Assembly: GCF_000613245.1 (NCBI RefSeq) | Contig: NZ_HG964937.1 | Span: 391,689 to 455,688, forward strand | Origin: Mycobacterium asiaticum DSM 44297 | Lineage (GTDB): Bacteria; Actinomycetota; Actinomycetes; Mycobacteriales; Mycobacteriaceae | Length of the DNA stretch: 64,000 bases | Direction: 5' to 3' | Shown: one piece after another, positions 34,726 to 43,585 of the stretch | Layout: each line of letters starts with the position of its first letter | How positions within the stretch are numbered: position 1 is the first letter of the stretch | The notes under the pieces: model-generated | Databases searched by the model: none | The model's input: only the letters and a program-made list of their open reading frames with translations | Told to the model about the DNA's origin: nothing | Translations under genes and position numbers: made by a program

Positions 34726-36182
34726 TGGACAACGCCGAGACCCCAAGGCCCGTAACGGCTTTCAAACGCAGCAGCGACGCGGACACCAACCCGATCCCGG
34801 TGGCGCAAATCCAGGCCAAGCTTGCCGAAGAGGCTGTGCTCGCCGAGGGGGCCACGCAAGCCAAGGGGACCGAGCACGCCGGCGCCGACGAGGTGCCGCC
34901 GCCCGCGGAGCGGCCAAGCCCGTCAACCGCGGGGACCCGGGTGATCGACGTGCCGCCCGTCCCGACGGCCGCTGCGGTTGCGCCCGACGCACCGGCCCAG
35001 CCGCCGGTGCGCCCGGCCCCGATACCCGGGCGCCCAGCAGCGGCCGAAGCAACGGCCCCCGTGCCCGGGCCTCCACCGCCCGCACGCGCCGCGCCCCCGC
35101 CCGCGCCGCGACCCGTCCCGCCGGCGCTACCCACCCCGCCGCAGCTCGATCCACGGTTGAATCAGCCTGCACCGCAGCCGGTCTCAACGCCCTTCACCAC
35201 CGCCGCCCCTAGCGCGCCGCCGCAACATCAGGGTGTGCACGATCCGCGGATGCCGTCGCACACCGACCTGGGCCTGGTGCGTCGGGTGCGCCCACTTCCG
35301 CAGAGCGGGTGGCGCAAGGTGGTGCACCGAGTCACCGGGCTCAACCCCAAGGAGTCCGAGCAGGAGAACACCCGCCAGAAGCTGATCGCCAGGGTGAGTC
35401 AGCCGGTGCGGGGTGACTACAGCATCGCGGTGTTGTCGATGAAGGGCGGCGTCGGTAAGACCACCACGACGGTTGGGTTGGGGTCTACGTTCGCCGCCAT
35501 CCGCGGCGACCGGGTTATTGCAGTCGACGCGAACCCCGATTTCGGTACCCTGGCCCAGCGCGGACCCGACCAGAGCCGGTCCACCGTTCGGGATTTATTG
35601 CTCGACGACAACATCTTTCGCTACTCAGACATTCGGCGGCACACATCGCAGAGTACGAGTCGCCTGGAAATCCTTGCCTCCGAACGTGATCCGGCTACCT
35701 CGGAGGCGTTCTCCGACGCCGATTACCGGGTGGTGATCCGGCTGTTGCAGCGGTTCTACAACCTGATCCTCACCGACTGCGGCACCGGACTGGTGCACTC
35801 GGCGATGGAGAGCGTATTGGACGAAGCCGATGCGATTGTGTTGGTGGCGTCGCCGGCCATCGACGCGGCACGCAGCGCGCTGGCGACATTGGATTGGCTG
35901 GAGCATCACGGACGCGGTCACTTGGTGCCGAATGCGACCGTCGTCATCAGTGCCGCACGTCCAGGCAAGTCATCGGTGGACCTGGACAAGCTGGCCGCGC
36001 AGTTCCTCACCCGCATCCGCGCCGTGCATGTGATCCCGTTCGACGATCACCTGGCGCAGGGTTCAGAGATCGTGCTGGACCTGATGGCCAGTAAGACACG
36101 CCAGGCATTCCTCGAACTGGCCGCGTCGATCGCCGACGGGTTCGCGCACACCAAACGCGCCGAACGTAATTCGCGGAGTTGA
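34725..36182 (+). CDS. espI: Second EspI-like ParA ATPase (485 aa)
   Basis: Residues 1-185 are Pro/Ala-rich and disordered. Residues about 230-485 are a ParA/MinD domain with KGGVGKTTTT (K240 onward), VIAVDANPDFGTLAQ, STVRDLL and LILTDCGTG. The ATPase domain is closely related to that of the gene at 24301-27162 (shared TSRLE, SPAIDAARSA and ATLDWL blocks), so the two are paralogues with different tails. GTG 34725 overlaps the eccA stop. A role in regulating or powering ESX assembly is inferred from EspI. It converges on the catabolic cluster with 3 bp between. Confidence 0.85.
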   Translation: MDNAETPRPVTAFKRSSDADTNPIPVAQIQAKLAEEAVLAEGATQAKGTEHAGADEVPPPAERPSPSTAGTRVIDVPPVPTAAAVAPDAPAQPPVRPAPIPGRPAAAEATAPVPGPPPPARAAPPPAPRPVPPALPTPPQLDPRLNQPAPQPVSTPFTTAAPSAPPQHQGVHDPRMPSHTDLGLVRRVRPLPQSGWRKVVHRVTGLNPKESEQENTRQKLIARVSQPVRGDYSIAVLSMKGGVGKTTTTVGLGSTFAAIRGDRVIAVDANPDFGTLAQRGPDQSRSTVRDLLLDDNIFRYSDIRRHTSQSTSRLEILASERDPATSEAFSDADYRVVIRLLQRFYNLILTDCGTGLVHSAMESVLDEADAIVLVASPAIDAARSALATLDWLEHHGRGHLVPNATVVISAARPGKSSVDLDKLAAQFLTRIRAVHVIPFDDHLAQGSEIVLDLMASKTRQAFLELAASIADGFAHTKRAERNSRS

Positions 36183-36185
36183 GAC

Positions 36186-37679
36186 CTACCCGCCGCGTGC
36201 TGCGATCATCGCCGACCGGTTGACCTTGGTCGCCGCCGTGCGGGGGATCGCGTCGACGAATTCGACCGTCTTGGGCACCTTGTAGGGAGCGAGCCTGCCC
36301 TTGGCGTATTCGATTACCTGCTGGTCGGTCAGCGGACCGGCGGCTTGCACCACGGCGTGCACGCGTCGTCCCCAGTGCGGGTCGGACAGGCCGATGACGA
36401 CGACGTCGGCGATGTCGGGATGCCCAGACAGCGCCGATTCCACCTCCGCGGGAAAGATATTGGCGCCACCGCTGACGATCATGTCGGCGCGGCGGTCTAC
36501 CAGGTAGAGAAAGCCGTCTTCGTCGAGGTGGCCGATGTCGCCCGCGGAGCGAAAACCGTCCTCGGTCGACGGCAATGGCGGCGCGCCACCAAGATAGCGG
36601 TATCCCGCGCTCATCGGTGCGCGCAGATAGATATCACCGTCTTCGCCCGGGCCGAGCGGCTTCTTGTCGGCATCCAGGATCCGGATTTCGGTGTCCCGGA
36701 AGCCGCGGCCCACACTGCCGGGGTGGGTGAGCCACTCGTCGCCACGCAGCGCGGTCAGCCCGAGATTCTCGGTCATGCCGTAGGCCGTGACGATCTGCTC
36801 GGGACTGAGCAACTCGAACCAGGTCCGCAACAGCGACGGCGGCATCACCGCGGCGCCCTGCAGGATGAACACGATGCTGGACAGGTCGCGCTCGCGGATG
36901 TCGGGCAGCGCGGCGACCCGGGCGAGCATTGTGGGCGTGGCGGTGAAGTTGGTGATCCGGTAGCGCTCGATGGTGTCGACGAACAGCGCGGCGTCGAACT
37001 TCTCCAGGATTACCAGGTGATCGCCGCTGAGCAGCATGAGCAGGGTGGCGAAGCCGTTCGTGTGATACATCGGCGCAGGCACCATGATGATCTGCGGTTT
37101 GGGCACCGGCGTCCAGTTGGCCAGGAAGGGTTCGCCCTGCTGCGGAATCCACAATGACGGAGCCAGGTTCAGGATCACCTTCGGCACCCCGGTTGAGCCA
37201 CTGGAGCAAATGCCGTTGGCGGTCGGGGAAACGGCTGTGGGCAGCGGACTTTCGGATTGCGTGGCCGCCAGCGCGTCCAACTCCCAGCGGCTGGTGTCGT
37301 CGACCACCACCGCGGGATCGATGACCGCGCGCACCCGCTCGCGTTCCCACTCGGGCAGATCCCAATGCATCGGGATGGGAACAGCGCCGATCTTCCAACA
37401 TCCGAGCGTGGCCAACACGAGGTGCACCGAGTTCTGGATCGCCAATGCCACCATTGAACCGGTCTGCGCGCCACGGGCAGCCAGTGCCCGTCCCCATTGG
37501 TTCGCCCGGGCATCGAGCTCACCGAAGGTGAGGGCCTGCGCGGTGCCGTCCAGCGCGACGACGGTGACCCCCGGATCGTCACGCTGTTGTTCGGCCAACT
37601 GTCGCAGCTTGGCGCCGAACGGAACCCCATCCGCGAACGGATCGGGGTTGAGGTCTGCGGTGGCTGGCTGCGTGCTCAC
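36186..37679 (-). CDS. AMP-forming acyl-CoA ligase (FadD-type), 497 aa
   Basis: ANL-superfamily enzyme making acyl-AMP and then acyl-CoA. The P-loop is CSSGSTGVPKVI (about 160); other motifs are AYGMTENLG, SAGDIGHLDEDGFLYLVDRR and the C-terminal lysine region AATKVNR. No membrane segment. Its GTG overlaps the stop of the upstream acyl-CoA dehydrogenase, and it is last in a five-gene minus operon that starts at 41929. It likely activates the acid substrate or an intermediate for the dehydrogenases; chain type is not predictable. Confidence 0.9.
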   Translation of the reverse strand: MSTQPATADLNPDPFADGVPFGAKLRQLAEQQRDDPGVTVVALDGTAQALTFGELDARANQWGRALAARGAQTGSMVALAIQNSVHLVLATLGCWKIGAVPIPMHWDLPEWERERVRAVIDPAVVVDDTSRWELDALAATQSESPLPTAVSPTANGICSSGSTGVPKVILNLAPSLWIPQQGEPFLANWTPVPKPQIIMVPAPMYHTNGFATLLMLLSGDHLVILEKFDAALFVDTIERYRITNFTATPTMLARVAALPDIRERDLSSIVFILQGAAVMPPSLLRTWFELLSPEQIVTAYGMTENLGLTALRGDEWLTHPGSVGRGFRDTEIRILDADKKPLGPGEDGDIYLRAPMSAGYRYLGGAPPLPSTEDGFRSAGDIGHLDEDGFLYLVDRRADMIVSGGANIFPAEVESALSGHPDIADVVVIGLSDPHWGRRVHAVVQAAGPLTDQQVIEYAKGRLAPYKVPKTVEFVDAIPRTAATKVNRSAMIAARGG

Positions 37680-38611
37680 GCGGGCACCCGCCGGCTGAAC
37701 AACGTCTCGAAGTATCCATCGCGTACATCGGGTACCAGTCGCAGGCTGAGCGCCTCCGGGCCCAACGGCAAGCGGATCAGCGGTTGGGTATGGCGGTCCA
37801 GCACGCTCACGTCGGACTCATCGCAGAAGCCCAGCGCTCCGAGCAACTGATGCGCGGTGCGCAGCACCTGGCGAGCGGTATCGGCCGCCTTGAGCCGCAG
37901 CACCAGAGCGTCCGCCGAAAGCACTTGCACGGGCAGCGATTCCGGCCGGCACAGGGTGTACTTCGCCAGCTCATGGAGCCCGCGCACCGCGACGGCGGCA
38001 TCCGCCACCGCGAACCGTACGGCCTGGAAGTCGGCCAGCGGCTTGCCGAACTGCACCCGCGCCCGCACATGCTCGGTGGTGATGTGCAGCGCCTGTTGCA
38101 CGGCCCCCAGAATCCGCCACGATCCCAGCACGAGATGAAGATTAACGTCAGCGAACGGCACGGTCGCCTCGGGTGCCGACAACGTGGCCGGTATGAGGAA
38201 GGGGCCCAGTTTGGCGCCTTGCCGGGCACCGGGCTGTACCCGATAGCGGTTGCCGTCGACGTCGGCGGCGATCCAACTACCGGGCAGGTCGCCGTGATCG
38301 ATGCGCGGAGCCTCGGGATTCACCAAGCTCAGCCGTGCGCCGTCGATCGCCAGCAGTTCCTCGACGAGCGGATACGGCAATGCCGTCGCACCGGCGGATT
38401 GACATAGCACCGCGGCGGCCAACAGATCGTCGGACCCCGACCGGACGTCGAGTTCGAATGCGCCGAGCGCGCGCAGGGCATCGCCGGCCGCATCCCGCAC
38501 GCTGTCGTCGCTCTCCGCGCGCAGCGCCGCCGGCGGCCCACCCAGCCGGGCCAACCGCTTGGCCGAGACCGCCGCGAAATCGCTGATGTCTTGTGGCAGT
38601 TCGGTATTCAC
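37676..38611 (-). CDS. Acyl-CoA dehydrogenase subunit, short type (311 aa)
   Basis: A 311-residue ACAD-fold protein, shorter than usual (about 380). It keeps the C-terminal helical domain (HVRARVQFGKPLADFQAVRF) but has a reduced middle beta domain without the usual FSEPEAGSD block. It therefore looks like the non-catalytic or partner subunit of an alpha2beta2 enzyme, as in the ChsE-type steroid dehydrogenases. The partner is probably the full-length gene it overlaps (38608-39765). GTG start with GTGA overlap. Confidence 0.85.
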   Translation of the reverse strand: MNTELPQDISDFAAVSAKRLARLGGPPAALRAESDDSVRDAAGDALRALGAFELDVRSGSDDLLAAAVLCQSAGATALPYPLVEELLAIDGARLSLVNPEAPRIDHGDLPGSWIAADVDGNRYRVQPGARQGAKLGPFLIPATLSAPEATVPFADVNLHLVLGSWRILGAVQQALHITTEHVRARVQFGKPLADFQAVRFAVADAAVAVRGLHELAKYTLCRPESLPVQVLSADALVLRLKAADTARQVLRTAHQLLGALGFCDESDVSVLDRHTQPLIRLPLGPEALSLRLVPDVRDGYFETLFSRRVPA

Positions 38612-39765
38612 CGGTGCTCTCCCAACACGTCACGGGCCACCATCATCCGTTGTACCTCGATGGTGCCCGACGCCACGGTGGCCGCCTGCGCGTACCGCCA
38701 ATGGTCGTCCACGGCCCCGTACAACGCGGCGGACTTGCCGCTGTCCAGTGCCGTCGGCCCCAGCACATCGAAGAGCAGCTCGGCGACCTGTTGATCGCAG
38801 GTTGTCGTGGCGATGCGCGCCGCACTGGCCGCCGCCCCGGCCGCCGGGTCATCCTGCAGCGACACCGCCCGGTAAGCCATCAGCCGGGCCACCCGCAGGT
38901 CGGCCAGCGCCCGCACCCACCGGGTGCGGATGGATTCGGGCAGCCGGTCCCAGTCGTCCCCGAGCTCGGTCTGCATCCGGTCCAGCAATGACTCGCAGCG
39001 CGCGTAGCGAGCGATGCCGACGCGCTCGAAAGCCAGCGCTTCCCGCATCACCCGCCAGCCGTCGCCGGGCTCACCCAGGATGTCTTCGTCGAAGGCCTGC
39101 AGATCGTCGAGGAACACCTCGTTGAGGTGATGCGGGCCCAGCATCGACGGAATGCCGCGAACGGTGAAACCCGGGCGGTCCATCGGAATCAGAAACAGAC
39201 TGAGTCGCTTGGCCTTCGGCGCATCCGGATGGGTGCAGGCCGCCAGCACGCACCACGACGCCATCCGGGCATACGACGTCCAGACCTTCTGGCCGGTGAT
39301 GCGCCAGCCGTCGCCGTCGCGTACCGCGCGGGTGCGCAATGAGGCGAGGTCGGTTCCGGCTTCCGGCTCGGAGAAGCCCTGGCACCAGATCACCTCGCCG
39401 GAGGCGATTCCCGCCAGGTGCTTGGTCTTCTGCTCGGCCGTACCGTGGCGCATGATCGCCGGGCCGACCCAGTTGATGCCCATGTACTGCGGGCCGCGAG
39501 GTTCGTAGTTGGCCCACATCTCCTCGCGCAGCACGGTCTGCTGCCAGATCGAACCACCGCCTCCGCCATGCTCTTTCGGCCAGGCCAGCGCGAGCAGCCC
39601 CTCGGCGGCCAGCAGCTTGCAGAATGATTCGGTGGTGGCCAGGTCGTCGGGATTGTCGGTGCAGGCGCCGAGGAAGTCCGCGGGTATGTGTTCGGCGATC
39701 AGTTGCCGCAGCCGGTGCCGCAGCTCGCCGGCGTCGTCGCCGAGGTCGTAATCCATCCTGGTCAT
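38608..39765 (-). CDS. Acyl-CoA dehydrogenase, full-length (385 aa)
   Basis: A flavin enzyme oxidising acyl-CoA to enoyl-CoA. It has a full three-domain ACAD: N-terminal helices, CQGFSEPEAGTDLASLRTRA flavin loop, DGWRITGQKVWTSYA, and a C-terminal SGTIEVQRMMVARDVLG end. ATG 39765 overlaps the upstream stop (ATGA). It likely pairs with the short subunit downstream. Three residues earlier in frame other starts exist but lack a ribosome binding site. Confidence 0.92.
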   Translation of the reverse strand: MTRMDYDLGDDAGELRHRLRQLIAEHIPADFLGACTDNPDDLATTESFCKLLAAEGLLALAWPKEHGGGGGSIWQQTVLREEMWANYEPRGPQYMGINWVGPAIMRHGTAEQKTKHLAGIASGEVIWCQGFSEPEAGTDLASLRTRAVRDGDGWRITGQKVWTSYARMASWCVLAACTHPDAPKAKRLSLFLIPMDRPGFTVRGIPSMLGPHHLNEVFLDDLQAFDEDILGEPGDGWRVMREALAFERVGIARYARCESLLDRMQTELGDDWDRLPESIRTRWVRALADLRVARLMAYRAVSLQDDPAAGAAASAARIATTTCDQQVAELLFDVLGPTALDSGKSAALYGAVDDHWRYAQAATVASGTIEVQRMMVARDVLGEHR

Positions 39766-40856
39766 CCCTTCGGCAACCCGAGCACGCGCTCGGCGATGAT
39801 GTTGCGCTGAACTTCGGAGGTGCCGCCGTAGATGGTGGCGGCCAAGGCGTCCTGGCGCTCGAACAGCAGGTCCGGGTCTGCGGTCGACGCGGGGCCTGCC
39901 GCCGCCGCGCTCAATTCCCAAACGCGTTGCAGCGTGACCGATCCCAAAAGCTTCATGGTGTCGGCTTCGGGACTGGGGCGGCCGGCGAGTTCGTTGTTGA
40001 GGGCGCGGTAACCGGTGGCCCGGAGCGCTTCGGCATCGGCGAGCAGCGAGCCCAGCTCCGCGTAGATGTCCGCGTCGGCCGTCCCCTTGATCGAGTCCAG
40101 ACCGCGTTTGATCTCGACCCAGTTCATGATCCAGATCATCTGGCGTTCGTGCTGCAACGAGGACATTGCGACGGTCCAGCCGCCGTTGTACGGGCCCAGC
40201 AGGTTGGCCACCGGGACTTCGACGTCATCGAGGAAGACTTCGCAGAAGGTCTCGTCGGAAATCGACGCCATCCGGATCGGTTCGATGCGCACCCCGGCCG
40301 ACTGCAGATCCAGGATCAGACACGAGATGCCGCGGTGTTTGGGCGCGTCAGGATCGGTGCGGGCATAGAGCGTGCACCAGCGCGACAGATGCGCCTGGGT
40401 GGTCCAGATCTTGTGGCCGTTCACCCGGAAGACGTCGCCGTCGCGCTCGGCGCGGGTGCGCAGCCCGGCGAAGTCCGACCCGGCTTCCGGTTCGGACATG
40501 CCCAGCGCCCACCATTCGTCACCACGCAGTAGCGGTACCAGCAACCGCTCGATCTGTTCGGGTGTGCCGAACCGGCGGATGCCCGGAGCGGCGACACCGG
40601 GCCCGGCGACGTTGGGCAGCTTGGGGGCCGAACGCAGCGCGGCCTCGATGCGGATCTCCATCGCGTCGCGCAAACCCAGCGAGCGGCCGCCATGCTCGGG
40701 CGGCCAGGTCGGCTGCAGCCAGCCGGCTTCGAAGGCCGCTCGTTGATAGTCGCGGCGAAGCGGAATGTCCCAGCGGTAGACGCGGTAGCGCTCGTAGTAG
40801 TCGGCGGGCAGAAACTCGCGCAACCACACACCGAATTCCGCTACCGCATCACTCAT
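39762..40856 (-). CDS. Acyl-CoA dehydrogenase, full-length (364 aa)
   Basis: A three-domain ACAD with LGMSEPEAGSDFAGLRTRA, DVFRVNGHKIWTTQAH and C-terminal YGGTSEVQRNIIAERVLGL. These are the sequence features of the FadE26-like alpha subunits. ATG 40856 overlaps the stop of the next ACAD gene (ATGA). Its likely partner is the 358-residue protein at 40853-41929. Confidence 0.92.
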   Translation of the reverse strand: MSDAVAEFGVWLREFLPADYYERYRVYRWDIPLRRDYQRAAFEAGWLQPTWPPEHGGRSLGLRDAMEIRIEAALRSAPKLPNVAGPGVAAPGIRRFGTPEQIERLLVPLLRGDEWWALGMSEPEAGSDFAGLRTRAERDGDVFRVNGHKIWTTQAHLSRWCTLYARTDPDAPKHRGISCLILDLQSAGVRIEPIRMASISDETFCEVFLDDVEVPVANLLGPYNGGWTVAMSSLQHERQMIWIMNWVEIKRGLDSIKGTADADIYAELGSLLADAEALRATGYRALNNELAGRPSPEADTMKLLGSVTLQRVWELSAAAAGPASTADPDLLFERQDALAATIYGGTSEVQRNIIAERVLGLPKG

Positions 40857-41929
40857 TTTGGGTCTCCCGCGAACCGGCGACCCACCTCGTGATACAGCGC
40901 GCGGCTGTCGCCGAGCAGCGCGGCATGCTGCCAGGCGTGCCGGACGTAGAGGTGTGCGTCGTGCTCCCAGGTCTGTCCGAGCGCGCCGTGCACCTGAACG
41001 TTGGTGCGCGCGCACGCGGTCGCGGCGTCGGCTGCGGCCGCTTTGGCCAAAGCCGCCGTGGTCCAGGCGGCCCCGGGACGCTCCAGGCGTGCCGCCGCGG
41101 CATAGGTAAGGCTGCGGGCCCGCTCCACGCTGACGTAGTTGTCCGCCAGCGCGTGCTTGATGCCCTGAAACGCGCCGATCGGAACGCCGAACTGCCGTCG
41201 GGTCCTGGCGTGCTCCACCGATCGCTGCAGGGCGGCGCTCGCCACCCCGACCAGATCGGCGGCGGCCGCCACCAACGGCGCCGCCAGGGCCGCCTCCACG
41301 GATTCCACCGACGCGACGGCTACCGGCTCGGCGTCCACTTCGATATCGGCACCGGGCTGGGCGGGGTTGGTCGACTCGCCCGTGGCGATCGTGACGCCGT
41401 CACCGGTGCGCGCGACAACCGCCACCGTTCCGTTGTCCGACTCGGCCACTGTGACGATCAGTTCGGCGCGCGCCACGTTCGGCACGGCGGCGGCACGTCC
41501 GCGCAGCCGCCCGTTCTGCAACGTCATCGGCACACCCGGTAGTCGCCGCCCGGGGGAGTGCACCGCCAGGGTCGCGACCGTCCCGGTCGCGATGTCGGCC
41601 AGCACCGGGGCCGCGCCGTTGTGGCCGGGCGGGTCGATGGCACGCAGCACGCCCGCGGCCAGGCCAACGCTGCTCAACAGCGGGATCGGGGCGATGGCGG
41701 CACCGCACTCCTCAAGGATCACCGTCAGCTCGACGGGACCGAAGTCGCCAGAGGTATCCTGCGTCGCGAGTTCGGTCCAGCCCAGCTCAACTACCGTCTT
41801 CCACAGGGCGCGCCAGCGCTCGGGATCCGTGACGGCCTGGCGGGCGGCGTCGGCGGGACACTCGGCGCGCAGGATCGCACGCACGGTGTCGCGCAGCGAC
41901 AGCTGCTCTGAAGTCAGACCGACATCCAT
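40853..41929 (-). CDS. Acyl-CoA dehydrogenase partner subunit (358 aa)
   Basis: An ACAD-fold protein that keeps the N-terminal helices (TSEQLSLRDTVRAILRAE) and C-terminal domain (HARTRRQFGVPIGAFQGIKH; VQVHGALGQTWEHDAHLYVR). It lacks the FAD-binding SEPEAGSD loop in the middle domain, as FadE27-type beta subunits do. It heads the five-gene minus operon; ATG 41929. A CTAACATAA element sits 8 bp before the start. Forms a heterotetramer with its neighbour by analogy. Confidence 0.9.
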   Translation of the reverse strand: MDVGLTSEQLSLRDTVRAILRAECPADAARQAVTDPERWRALWKTVVELGWTELATQDTSGDFGPVELTVILEECGAAIAPIPLLSSVGLAAGVLRAIDPPGHNGAAPVLADIATGTVATLAVHSPGRRLPGVPMTLQNGRLRGRAAAVPNVARAELIVTVAESDNGTVAVVARTGDGVTIATGESTNPAQPGADIEVDAEPVAVASVESVEAALAAPLVAAAADLVGVASAALQRSVEHARTRRQFGVPIGAFQGIKHALADNYVSVERARSLTYAAAARLERPGAAWTTAALAKAAAADAATACARTNVQVHGALGQTWEHDAHLYVRHAWQHAALLGDSRALYHEVGRRFAGDPK

Positions 41930-41936
41930 AAGACCC

Positions 41937-41962
41937 CTAACATAATAAAAATAGTAAACTAG
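41937..41962. promoter_or_regulatory. Candidate operator A (CTAACATAA type)
   Basis: An AT-rich island of 26 bp between divergent acyl-CoA dehydrogenase and LLM genes. It starts CTAACATAA (41937-41945) and ends TAGTAAACTAG, a TAGT-AA-ACTA inverted repeat. The motif recurs in four other promoters of the cluster. Confidence 0.6.
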
Positions 41963-42010
41963 CCACCGCCGCGCAAACGCTGCCGGCCGTGTGCGTGCTT
42001 AGGTGGTCGG

Positions 42011-42853
42011 ATGGTCGAGTGGTATCTGTTCCTGCCGCAGGTTCGGGTGGCGGTCGCCGATATTTCGGAGCGCGCCCTGCAGGCCGAAGCCAGCGGGTTC
42101 GACGGAATAGCCTTCATCGATCATCTCGAGGCCCCCGGTCAGCCGGGTGAAAACATCTGGGAGGCAATGGGCATTGCCACCTGGGTGGCGGCCAGGACGC
42201 GTCGGTTGCGGGTCGGCCACCTCGTACTCTGCGACGCGTTCCGGCATCCGGCGGTGCTCGCCAAGCAAGCCGTCACGTTGTCCGCGGCGTCCGAAGGCCG
42301 CTTCGACCTCGGTCTCGGTTCGGGATCCTGGCCCGCTGAGTTCACCAAATTCAAGGTGGGTCAGCAAGATCCGGTGGCCCGCGTCGAACAGCTCGGCCGC
42401 CACCTGGCCGCCATCAAGCGCTACTGGTCCGGCGAGCAGCAGCCGACGCCCACCGACCCGATTCCGCTGGTGCTCGGCGGCAGCGGTCGCCGGATGATGA
42501 AACTGGTTGCCGAGCACGCGGATTGGTGGAACCTGCAGGCAAACTACCTCGACCGGCTGCCGCGACTGGTCGATGCGGCGGGCTCTGCGCGGATCTCGGT
42601 TCAGCAGATGGTCGGTTTCGTGCGGACGGGGGACGACCCGGCGACCGTGCGCGAGGTCAGCACGCGCCGGTTCGGTCACCTCGGAGTGGGTCTGGTCTGC
42701 GGTGATGCCGACGAACTGACCTCCCATTTCGTGGGGCTGACCACCCAGGGCGTGGAACGCGTCTATGTCTGGTTCGCCGATTTCGCCGCCCCGGCGTCAC
42801 TGGCCGAGTTCGGCGAGACGGTGATCAAGAACTCTCCGCACGCTGTGCGATAG
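42011..42853 (+). CDS. LLM-class F420-dependent oxidoreductase
   Basis: A 280-residue (beta/alpha)8 luciferase-like monooxygenase protein. Markers are EASGFDGIAFIDHLE, LRVGHLVLCDAFRHPAVLAK, SEGRFDLGLGSGSWPAEF and IPLVLGGSGRRMM. Mycobacterial members use coenzyme F420 for reduction or dehydrogenation. ATG 42011 with taggtgg. It is transcribed alone from the operator A region and overlaps the convergent SDR gene by 29 bp. Confidence 0.88.
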   Translation: MVEWYLFLPQVRVAVADISERALQAEASGFDGIAFIDHLEAPGQPGENIWEAMGIATWVAARTRRLRVGHLVLCDAFRHPAVLAKQAVTLSAASEGRFDLGLGSGSWPAEFTKFKVGQQDPVARVEQLGRHLAAIKRYWSGEQQPTPTDPIPLVLGGSGRRMMKLVAEHADWWNLQANYLDRLPRLVDAAGSARISVQQMVGFVRTGDDPATVREVSTRRFGHLGVGLVCGDADELTSHFVGLTTQGVERVYVWFADFAAPASLAEFGETVIKNSPHAVR

Positions 42854-43565
42854 CGCGCCGGCGGGCTTCGGTCGGCACCACCGGTGGGCGGGCGAAGGGC
42901 CCGCGTTCTACCGCGCTGAGCCGGATTTCGGGCAGGTCGACCGAGGGGTCGACGGTGTCCAACCACGCCACGGCCGCTGCGATGTCGGACGCCTGGATCG
43001 CGTACATCTCGAACGGAACATCCTGCAACATCTCGGTTTCCACTGGGCCGGGGGTGACCAGGTGTACGGCGATACCGTCGCGGTCCACTTCCATCGCGAG
43101 CGCGCGGGCGAACGCGTTCATGCCGGCCTTCGACGCGGAGTAGGCGGTTCGCGCCATCATCGGTTCGTGGGCCGCCGAGGAGGAGATGAAGATCAAGCGC
43201 GAACCCGGACGCATGCGGGGCAGCACGGCCGACGTCACCACGAAGCAGGAGTCGAGATTGGCTGAGATGATGGCCCGCCACTGCTCGAAAGTCTGTTTGC
43301 GCGCGTATGTTCCACCCAGCGTGCCGGCCGCGTGCACCACAAGGTCGATCCGGTCCAGTTCGGCTATCGCGGCGGCGAATCCGTCCGGGTCCGACGCATC
43401 GGCCACCACCGGCCGGGCGCCGATCTCTTCGGCGGCCGCGTGCAGCGGCGCGGCGCGGCGTGCCGCCACCACCACGTCATAACCCAGCTGACAAAGCTTG
43501 GCGGCGCAGGCTTTTCCGATGCCCCCGCTGCCGCCGGTAACCAATGCGGTCCGTGGAGTTGTCAA
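42825..43565 (-). CDS. Short-chain dehydrogenase/reductase
   Basis: A 246-residue classical SDR. The Rossmann motif is TGGSGGIGKA, followed by NAG-equivalent HAAG, catalytic SSS and YSASK (Y-x-x-x-K), and PGPVET. NAD(P)-dependent oxidation of a hydroxyl group is expected. The start is TTG 43565 with gagggaaaccc upstream; no ATG is available near the Rossmann motif. Same direction as, and 20 bp downstream of, the gntR gene, so probably co-transcribed. Confidence 0.92.
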   Translation of the reverse strand: MTTPRTALVTGGSGGIGKACAAKLCQLGYDVVVAARRAAPLHAAAEEIGARPVVADASDPDGFAAAIAELDRIDLVVHAAGTLGGTYARKQTFEQWRAIISANLDSCFVVTSAVLPRMRPGSRLIFISSSAAHEPMMARTAYSASKAGMNAFARALAMEVDRDGIAVHLVTPGPVETEMLQDVPFEMYAIQASDIAAAVAWLDTVDPSVDLPEIRLSAVERGPFARPPVVPTEARRRAIAQRAESS

Positions 43566-43585
43566 GGGTTTCCCTCAGCGCGGGC

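Noticed and set aside
12406..36182. Assigning the locus to ESX-2 because of fused EccC and separate EspI
   Set aside because: EccA, EspG and the Esx pair do not look like the ESX-2 proteins as I recall them, so I left the type open.
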